From Lachnospiraceae bacterium (GTDB lineage: Bacteria > Bacillota > Clostridia > Lachnospirales > Lachnospiraceae): a stretch of 7,527 nt of DNA. The stretch is taken from positions 1-7,527 of the forward strand of contig CAAEHZ010000215.1 in assembly GCA_900755865.1 (NCBI GenBank). The letters are read 5' to 3'. Below are positions 1 through 5,845 of this stretch, piece by piece. The stretch's first letter is position 1. Each line of letters opens with the position of its first letter. The position numbers were made by a program, and so were the translations under genes. The notes below the pieces were generated by a model, which saw only the letters and a program-made list of their open reading frames with translations, made no database searches and was not told the origin of the DNA.

Positions 1-1172
<1,172 letters not shown>

Positions 1173-2081
1173 TTATAACGCCTCCTTCTTTGCCTGTTTC
1201 TTTTTCTTCTGCGCCTTGGCACCGGAGATTACCTCTGTGATTTCCTGGGTAATCATCGCCTGGCGCACTCTGTTATATTCAATGGATAAATCATGAATCA
1301 TTTCGGAAGCACTTTTATTTGCTGCCTCCATCGCCATCATACGGGCATTCTGCTCACTGCAGAAGGACTCAATCAAAGCTCCGTACAAATATCCCATAAC
1401 GCAGTCCGGTACAATATTTTCAAGCACCGCATCCGGAGAAGGATTGAACAAAAGCTCCTCCTGGAAAATTCCCGCCGTCATGGCTTCCCTGGGCACAAAC
1501 TCCTTCTTCTCCATGGGAAGAATCTGCATCATTTCCGTTTCTGTTGTCATGCTGTTTTTCATGGAAGTGTAAATGACATAAACCTCATCAATTTCCCCTT
1601 CCCGAAACTGCTCCAACAGAGTTTCGGTAATGATTCTCGCACGGTGCAGAGAAGGATTCTGTGCCGTATAATGAAACTGCTCTGCCACGGGAATATTTTT
1701 GTTTTTGAAATACTGTCTTCCCAGCTCGCCAACTACAAACAATCTGTAATTGGAACATTTTTCAATCTGCTCCTGAGCCATTTTCAGCACATTATGGTTA
1801 TAGGCGCCCGCAAGTCCCTTATCCGCCGTAATAACCACAAAAGCCTTTACTCTCTCCTCCGGAGCTTTCCTTATCTGGAAAAAGGGATTTTCCACATCCG
1901 GCAGGTGCCGCATGATTCTTGCTATCATGGACTGCAGGGTGTAAAAGTACGGCTCCGTTTCCTCCAGATTTTTCTTTGCCTTCCGAAGCTTTGTGGAAGA
2001 AATCATGTACATGGCATTGGTAATCTTCATGGTATCCTGAATACTGTTCATACGGCTTTTTATTTCACGTGTATTCGCCAT
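1173..2081 (-). CDS. atpG: F-type ATP synthase subunit gamma
   Basis: This is the central rotor shaft of F1, which couples rotation of the c-ring to conformational change in alpha3beta3. At 302 residues it is a little longer than the usual 285-290. The N-terminal coiled-coil helix begins with REIKSRMNSIQDTMKIT and TKLRKAKK (residues 5-37). The conserved strand-turn ITADKGLAGAYN is at 84-95. The C-terminal helix carries SEQNARMMAMEAA (242-254) and ITQEITEVISGA (277-288), both family hallmarks. The last 12 or so residues form a Lys-rich extension (QKKKKQAKKEAL) beyond the normal C-terminus; its coding bases also supply the atpD ribosome binding site. The ATG is preceded by GGGAGG at 8 bases spacing. 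It lies 15 bases after the delta-alpha gene and its TAA directly abuts the GTG of atpD. Confidence 0.98.
   Translation of the reverse strand: MANTREIKSRMNSIQDTMKITNAMYMISSTKLRKAKKNLEETEPYFYTLQSMIARIMRHLPDVENPFFQIRKAPEERVKAFVVITADKGLAGAYNHNVLKMAQEQIEKCSNYRLFVVGELGRQYFKNKNIPVAEQFHYTAQNPSLHRARIITETLLEQFREGEIDEVYVIYTSMKNSMTTETEMMQILPMEKKEFVPREAMTAGIFQEELLFNPSPDAVLENIVPDCVMGYLYGALIESFCSEQNARMMAMEAANKSASEMIHDLSIEYNRVRQAMITQEITEVISGAKAQKKKKQAKKEAL
1181..1188 (-). promoter_or_regulatory. Ribosome binding site of atpD
   Basis: On the minus strand GAAGGAGG lies 8 bases before the GTG at 1172, embedded in the codons for the last residues of AtpG. It supports the GTG as the true atpD start rather than the downstream ATG at codon 10. 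Confidence 0.8.
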
Positions 2082-2089
2082 TTACAATG

Positions 2090-2095
2090 CCTCCC
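2090..2095 (-). promoter_or_regulatory. Ribosome binding site of atpG
   Basis: GGGAGG on the minus strand sits 8 bases before the atpG ATG and 1 base after the TAA of the upstream gene, fixing the MANTREIK start. Confidence 0.75.
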
Positions 2096-2096
2096 G

Positions 2097-4121
2097 TTAT
2101 TTTGCACTTAAAAATGCATCCCTGCTTGCCACGGCAGCATCCACAATCGCCTGATTCAGGGAAGCATCCAGTGCTGCGCCGCTCTCAATCTGTCTGATAA
2201 TTTCCGGATGATTCTGCTTCACATCCTCCAGAAGTGTCATCTGAAATTCCTTAATCTTCTGGACAGGAACCGGTAAAAATACCTTGGCATTGGCTGCACA
2301 GAGGGTAATAACCTGCTCTGCGGTAGACAAAGGTCTGCAAAGGGGCTGTTTTAACAGCTCCATCAGTCCATGTCCGTGCTGTAACTGCTCCTTGGTCGCT
2401 GCATCCAAATCGGAAGCAAACTGGGTAAAGACTTCCATCTCACGGAACTGTGCCAAATCAATACGGATACTTCCGGCTGCCTTCTTCATCGCCTTTGTCT
2501 GGGCTGCACCACCTACACGGGATACAGACAGACCTACATTGACAGCGGGACGCATACCGGAGAAGAACAGGTCGCTCTCCAGAAAAATCTGTCCGTCTGT
2601 AATGGAGATAACGTTGGTCGGAATATATGCGGATACATCGCCTGCCTGGGTTTCAATAATCGGCAGTGCTGTAATGGAACCGCCGCCTGCTTCGTCAGAA
2701 AGCCTTGCTGAACGCTCCAGCAGTCTGGAATGAAGGTAAAATACATCTCCGGGATAAGCCTCACGTCCGGGAGAACGCTCCAGCAGAAGGGACAGGGCAC
2801 GGTATGCCACTGCATGCTTGGACAAATCATCATATACAATGAGAACGTCCTTTCCCTGATGCATGAAATATTCCGCCATTGCCGTACCGGAATAAGGTGC
2901 TATGTACTGTAAGGGTGCCGGGTCGCTTGCCGTTGCGGATACGATAATCGTGTAATCCATGGCATCATGGCTCTTTAAGGTATTTACCAGCTTTGCGATG
3001 GTAGATGCCTTCTGACCGATGGCAACATAAATACAGATAACATCCTTTCCCTTCTGGTTCAAAATGGTATCAATGGCAATAGAGGTCTTACCGGTCTGTC
3101 TGTCGCCGATAATCAGCTCTCTCTGTCCTCTTCCGATAGGGAACATGGAGTCAATTGCCAGAATACCCGTTTCCATAGGGGTATTTACAGATTTTCTTTC
3201 TACAATAGAGGGAGCGGGCTGCTCGATAGGGCGGTACCCTTCCTCTTTAATGGGGCCTGCGCCGTCAATGGGAGCACCCAAAGCGTCAATAATTCTGCCC
3301 TTAAAGCCCTCTCCAACAGGCACACCGGCTCTCTTTCCGGTTCTCACAACTCTGGAGCCCTCTCTGATTTCTGTATCCCGTCCAAACAGAATACAGCCGA
3401 TTTCATTCTTTCTGACATCCTGTACCATACCCTTGACGCCACAGTCGAAATGTACAATCTCGCCGTATGCCGCATGGTCGATGCCGTCAATATTGGCAAT
3501 TCCGTCACCTACATAGGTAACAGTACCGATTTCCTTATCCTTTGCCTCCAAATCAAAGTTCTCGATTTCGCTGCGCAGAATGGAAATAATATTGGCAGTG
3601 CTGCTGTCCGAATTTCCTACCTTCGCCATCTGCTCTTTGAACTGCTGCATTCTTCCGTTGGTGCTCCAGTCAAAGACCTCATTTCCGGCTTCCAGAATAA
3701 ATCCGCCGCCCAGGGAAGCATCCTGTTCCATCTCAAAGGTAACACCCTCTGTTCCAAAGCGCTTTGCCACAAAATCCCGGATTCCTGCAAGCTGCTTCTC
3801 ATCAGGTGCCGTCACATAGCGCAGTGTAACCGTCAGTTCTCCCTCTTTTCTGGGAATTGCTGCCTTATATTCTTTTACAATTTCGTCCCACAGACCCACA
3901 TTGCCGTTATCACACAAAAGCTTTAAGAAATCCCGGATTTCCACCGGAAATACCTTTTCGATAACGCGATGTTTGGCAGTAAGCTCTACTGCGGGGTTTT
4001 CCAAATCCGCAAGTATCTCGGGTACAGCCTGAAAGATGTCGCCTGCCTGTCCTACCGTACTTGCCGTTATGTTCAGTTTACGCAATGTCTTTGCATATTC
4101 GTTTGCTGTACTACTACTCAC
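2097..4121 (-). CDS. atpHA: Fused F-type ATP synthase delta-alpha subunit
   Basis: One continuous 674-codon frame encodes two normally separate F1 subunits. Residues 1 to about 167 are a delta/OSCP domain: an N-terminal helical part ([37 protein letters not shown]) and the typical C-terminal end [21 protein letters not shown]. From about residue 175 a full alpha subunit begins: [13 protein letters not shown], then [13 protein letters not shown]. Its Walker A GDRQTGKT is at 339-346, the Walker-B-like [12 protein letters not shown] at 426-437, [20 protein letters not shown] at 451-470, and SVSRVGG with the arginine finger R535 at 532-538. The start is a GTG overlapping the atpF TAG by one base, with GGGTGA 6 bases upstream. 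The delta N-terminal region is about 20 residues shorter than usual. Delta anchors the b stalk to the head; alpha is the non-catalytic nucleotide-binding subunit. No strong internal ribosome binding site is visible at the junction; internal Met165 would give a 510-residue, normal-length alpha. Confidence 0.95.
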   Translation of the reverse strand: MSSSTANEYAKTLRKLNITASTVGQAGDIFQAVPEILADLENPAVELTAKHRVIEKVFPVEIRDFLKLLCDNGNVGLWDEIVKEYKAAIPRKEGELTVTLRYVTAPDEKQLAGIRDFVAKRFGTEGVTFEMEQDASLGGGFILEAGNEVFDWSTNGRMQQFKEQMAKVGNSDSSTANIISILRSEIENFDLEAKDKEIGTVTYVGDGIANIDGIDHAAYGEIVHFDCGVKGMVQDVRKNEIGCILFGRDTEIREGSRVVRTGKRAGVPVGEGFKGRIIDALGAPIDGAGPIKEEGYRPIEQPAPSIVERKSVNTPMETGILAIDSMFPIGRGQRELIIGDRQTGKTSIAIDTILNQKGKDVICIYVAIGQKASTIAKLVNTLKSHDAMDYTIIVSATASDPAPLQYIAPYSGTAMAEYFMHQGKDVLIVYDDLSKHAVAYRALSLLLERSPGREAYPGDVFYLHSRLLERSARLSDEAGGGSITALPIIETQAGDVSAYIPTNVISITDGQIFLESDLFFSGMRPAVNVGLSVSRVGGAAQTKAMKKAAGSIRIDLAQFREMEVFTQFASDLDAATKEQLQHGHGLMELLKQPLCRPLSTAEQVITLCAANAKVFLPVPVQKIKEFQMTLLEDVKQNHPEIIRQIESGAALDASLNQAIVDAAVASRDAFLSAK

Positions 4122-4603
4122 TATTGTTCACCCGTCTTTGCTAAAAATTGGTTGTAAAGTTCCCTGTCTGCCGCCTGTCCCTGTCCGGAAGCAACCACCT
4201 TTGCTGTTGCTGCCACAACAAGCTCTGCAATCTGCTCCTGTGCCTCTCTGACACTCTTTTCCTGTTCCAGGTCTGCCTGTTTTCTGGCATTTTCCAGCAT
4301 TTTATCTGCCTCAGTCTTTGCGTCAGAAACAATTCTGTCGTACTCTTCCCCTGCTTTGGTACGGGCTTCATTGACTGCCTTTGCCTTCTCAGCTTCCACA
4401 GAGCTTAAGGATTCCTCGTACTGTGCCTTTAAAGCCAGCGCCTTCTCCTCTGTTTCCTTCGCACCCGCATACTGCCTGTCAATTTCCTCTTTCCGCTGCT
4501 CTACTACCTTATGTATGGGCTTAAAAAGAAATTTCCGCAGGATAAAATAAGTAATCAACAGGTTAATCACTGTAAAAACAAGGTTGATATCAAGTCTTAA
4601 CAT
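4121..4603 (-). CDS. atpF: F-type ATP synthase subunit b
   Basis: This is the peripheral stator stalk, linking subunit a in the membrane to delta on top of F1. It has 160 residues, within the normal range. One membrane segment lies near the N-terminus (about residues 7-24, [18 protein letters not shown]). It is followed by the typical KPI turn (28-30) and a long charged, Ala/Glu/Lys-rich helix of coiled-coil character to about residue 125. The C-terminal part, [12 protein letters not shown] (126-137), is where b proteins contact delta. The ATG has AAGGAG 8 bases upstream. The stop codon overlaps the delta-alpha start by one base. Here the delta partner of b is carried on the alpha polypeptide, so the b-delta contact would be a b-to-(delta-alpha) contact. 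The b family is weakly conserved in sequence, but architecture and position make the call secure. Confidence 0.96.
   Translation of the reverse strand: MLRLDINLVFTVINLLITYFILRKFLFKPIHKVVEQRKEEIDRQYAGAKETEEKALALKAQYEESLSSVEAEKAKAVNEARTKAGEEYDRIVSDAKTEADKMLENARKQADLEQEKSVREAQEQIAELVVAATAKVVASGQGQAADRELYNQFLAKTGEQ
4128..4133 (-). promoter_or_regulatory. Ribosome binding site of the delta-alpha gene
   Basis: GGGTGA on the minus strand lies 6 bases before the GTG at 4121, inside the last codons of atpF. It matches the GGTGA part of a full Shine-Dalgarno sequence and supports the GTG start coupled to atpF termination (TAGTG). Confidence 0.55.
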
Positions 4604-4611
4604 GTTTTTCG

Positions 4612-4617
4612 CTCCTT
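4612..4617 (-). promoter_or_regulatory. Ribosome binding site of atpF
   Basis: AAGGAG on the minus strand, 8 bases before the atpF ATG at 4603. Confidence 0.7.
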
Positions 4618-4644
4618 ATCTTTTTTCACCTGTAACTTATCTTT
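4615..4644 (-). repeat. Short direct repeat in the atpE-atpF gap
   Basis: The 9-base word AAAGATAAG occurs twice on the minus strand (4636-4644 and 4615-4623), with starts exactly 21 bases apart. The upstream copy includes two bases of the atpE stop codon and the downstream copy runs into the AAGGAG of atpF. The role is unknown and it may be chance in an A-rich leader. Confidence 0.35.
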
Positions 4645-4861
4645 AGCCTAACAATACGATAATCAGAATAGCTACAACGAATCCGTAAATAGCAGTTGCC
4701 TCTGCCAGCGCACCACCCAGAAGAAGCATCTTCATAATCTTGCTCTCTGCTTCCGGCTGTCTTGCTACTGCCTCAGATGCCTTTCCTGCTGCGATACCGA
4801 TACCTACACCTGCTCCGATACATGCCAATGCTGCAATACCTGCTCCTAATGCTACGCTCAT
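4643..4861 (-). CDS. atpE: F-type ATP synthase subunit c (proteolipid)
   Basis: This is the c-ring subunit that carries the transported ion through the membrane rotor. It has 72 residues, two hydrophobic helices with glycine-rich packing ([11 protein letters not shown], 16-26), and the polar loop ARQPEAE (33-39). The ion-binding carboxylate is E54 in [11 protein letters not shown] of the second helix. Where Na+-binding c subunits have Gln (helix 1) and Ser/Thr after the Glu, this one has I21 and A55, which points to proton coupling. I place the start at the ATG at 4861: it has GGAGG at 5 bases spacing. An in-frame ATG four codons earlier (4873) has no good ribosome binding site, and its codons 2-3 contain that GGAGG. 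A small hairpin lies just upstream. It sits 46 bases downstream of atpB and 39 bases upstream of atpF. Confidence 0.96.
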   Translation of the reverse strand: MSVALGAGIAALACIGAGVGIGIAAGKASEAVARQPEAESKIMKMLLLGGALAEATAIYGFVVAILIIVLLG

Positions 4862-4866
4862 AATTT

Positions 4867-4871
4867 CCTCC
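4867..4871 (-). promoter_or_regulatory. Ribosome binding site deciding the atpE start
   Basis: GGAGG on the minus strand ends 5 bases before the ATG at 4861. It lies inside the codons that would follow the alternative ATG at 4873, so it favours the shorter 72-residue c subunit over a 76-residue form. Confidence 0.75.
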
Positions 4872-4875
4872 ATTC

Positions 4876-4891
4876 TGCCGTCTTTGCGGCA
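4876..4891 (-). other. Hairpin in the atpB-atpE gap, just before the atpE ribosome binding site
   Basis: On the minus strand TGCCG, a 6-base loop CAAAGA, and CGGCA form a perfect 5-base-pair stem. It ends 4 bases before the atpE GGAGG. No T run follows, so it is not an intrinsic terminator. It could help expose the atpE initiation site or mark an RNA processing point, which would suit the need for many c subunits per complex. That role is inferred. Confidence 0.45.
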
Positions 4892-4907
4892 TCCAAATTT
4901 TTAATCG

Positions 4908-5597
4908 TTACTCTACTGCTTCCTTAATATAAAGAGAAGTTAAAAATACAAATACATATGCCTGAATCAGGCCGTCAAAAATGTCAAAATAGAAACTGAA
5001 GGGTACCGGAATTGCAACCGGAATCAGTATCTTCAGCATTTCCATGATGACGAATGCTCCCAGAACATTACCGAAAAGTCGCATACAAAGGGAAAGCGGC
5101 TTTATAAAAAGCTCCAAAATATTAATCGGTGTTACAATTGCCATAGGCTGCGTAAAGCTCTTCAGCCAGCCCTTTGTTCCCTTTGCATGGATTCCCGCAT
5201 ACTGAATCAATATAATACTCATGATAGCGAGGGCTGCCGTTACATTCAAATCCTTTGTAGGCGGCTTCATTCCAAAGAGTCCTATCAGGTTTGCCATGGC
5301 AATATACACAATCACCGTGCAAAGATAAGGAACGTATCTCTTGCCTTCTTCTCCCGTCATATCTTCCACAAAGCTTTCCAGCTTTGTGACAATGGTTTCT
5401 GCAGCCAACTGTCTTTTACTGATATCGCGCACCTTCAGGTTTCTGGTCAGAAAAATTGACAACAGTAAAACAACTGCCATGATAACCCATGTAATAACGG
5501 TTGACTCTGCAATCGGAATATCCAGACTTCCCAGATGAATGGTAAAGACGGTTTCCACTTCCAGCTCCGCCAACAGTTCTTCTGCCAATCCTCCCAT
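4908..5597 (-). CDS. atpB: F-type ATP synthase subunit a
   Basis: This membrane stator subunit forms the two ion half-channels next to the c-ring. It has 229 residues and five or so hydrophobic segments (roughly 33-50, 90-109, 119-136, 177-197, 203-222). The essential arginine is R173 in LSLCMRLFGN, within the conserved stretch from PINILELF to GNVLGA (157-181). The motif PPTKDLNVTAALA (112-124) and the last helix with Q212 (LIQAYVFVFLTSLYI) are also typical. I chose the ATG at 5597 because AAGGAG lies 7 bases upstream. An in-frame GTG at 5627 would place that site inside the coding region and add ten uncharacteristic residues. It is the first gene of the operon, with no atpI upstream; a promoter lies about 50-85 bases before the start. 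Confidence 0.97.
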   Translation of the reverse strand: MGGLAEELLAELEVETVFTIHLGSLDIPIAESTVITWVIMAVVLLLSIFLTRNLKVRDISKRQLAAETIVTKLESFVEDMTGEEGKRYVPYLCTVIVYIAMANLIGLFGMKPPTKDLNVTAALAIMSIILIQYAGIHAKGTKGWLKSFTQPMAIVTPINILELFIKPLSLCMRLFGNVLGAFVIMEMLKILIPVAIPVPFSFYFDIFDGLIQAYVFVFLTSLYIKEAVE

Positions 5598-5604
5598 GTT
5601 CTCA

Positions 5605-5610
5605 CTCCTT
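5605..5610 (-). promoter_or_regulatory. Ribosome binding site of atpB
   Basis: AAGGAG on the minus strand, 7 bases before the ATG at 5597. It decides against the upstream in-frame GTG at 5627. Confidence 0.8.
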
Positions 5611-5654
5611 TCTTTCAATTGATACACACTTTTACATTTCTCAATGCTGAAAGT

Positions 5655-5683
5655 ATTATAGCACTTTTTAAATTTTGTTCCAA
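5655..5683 (-). promoter_or_regulatory. Probable sigma-A promoter of the atp operon
   Basis: On the minus strand a perfect -10 box TATAAT (5655-5660) is preceded by TTGGAA (5678-5683, four of six bases of TTGACA) with an optimal 17-base spacer. Transcription would start near 5648, giving a leader of about 50 bases before atpB. No operator or attenuator is evident in that leader. Confidence 0.75.
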
Positions 5684-5718
5684 CGACATTTTCTCCAGTC
5701 TGTATTCCTTTCTGCTAC

Positions 5719-5757
5719 TTTTTTCTGTGCATTTTTTCTACTTGTTTTTTCCATTTT
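5719..5757 (+). other. T-tract cluster in the divergent promoter region
   Basis: Three runs of six T (5719-5724, 5732-5737, 5745-5750) are spaced exactly 13 bases apart, followed by a T4 run (5754-5757). They lie between the two divergent promoters, directly upstream of the rightward -35 box. They could stiffen or curve the DNA, act as an AT-rich upstream element, or be simple low-complexity spacer. Confidence 0.4.
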
Positions 5758-5758
5758 C

Positions 5759-5788
5759 TTTCCAGCCACCGTCGAAATATGGTATACT
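5759..5788 (+). promoter_or_regulatory. Probable extended -10 promoter of the beta-helix gene
   Basis: The -10 box TATACT (5783-5788) carries an upstream TGG (TGn, 5780-5782), making an extended -10. A weak -35 TTTCCA (5759-5764) lies 18 bases before it. Transcription would start near 5795, about 50 bases before the ATG. No binding-site palindrome for a regulator was recognised. Confidence 0.55.
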
Positions 5789-5826
5789 CTATTCGCATTA
5801 TTTATTTAAGGAAAATTTTAAAAAGG

Positions 5827-5832
5827 AAAGGA
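5827..5832 (+). promoter_or_regulatory. Ribosome binding site of the beta-helix gene, with long spacing
   Basis: AAAGGA lies 13 bases before the ATG at 5846, longer than the 5-9 bases seen for the atp genes. An in-frame CTG at 5840 has a 7-base spacing, so a rare CTG start adding two residues is possible; ATG remains the default call. Confidence 0.45.
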
Positions 5833-5845
5833 TTCTTACCTGAAT

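Noticed and set aside
1293..2111. 272-codon open frame on the plus strand
   Set aside because: It is antisense to atpG, which is conserved over its full length; the frame has no ribosome binding site or protein family features I recognise.
3755..3766. Perfect 12-base palindrome CAAAGCGCTTTG, resembling a catabolite (cre) site
   Set aside because: It lacks the TG...CA ends of the cre consensus, lies deep inside the delta coding region, and simply encodes part of AKRFG.
4604..4642. Possible terminator in the T-rich atpE-atpF gap
   Set aside because: No stem precedes the T/A-rich stretch on either strand; the gap contains only the atpF ribosome binding site and a short repeat.
5535..5843. 102-codon open frame on the plus strand covering the divergent control region
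   Set aside because: Its sequence is low-complexity Phe/Leu-rich translation of T-rich DNA, it overlaps atpB and both promoters, and it has no family resemblance.
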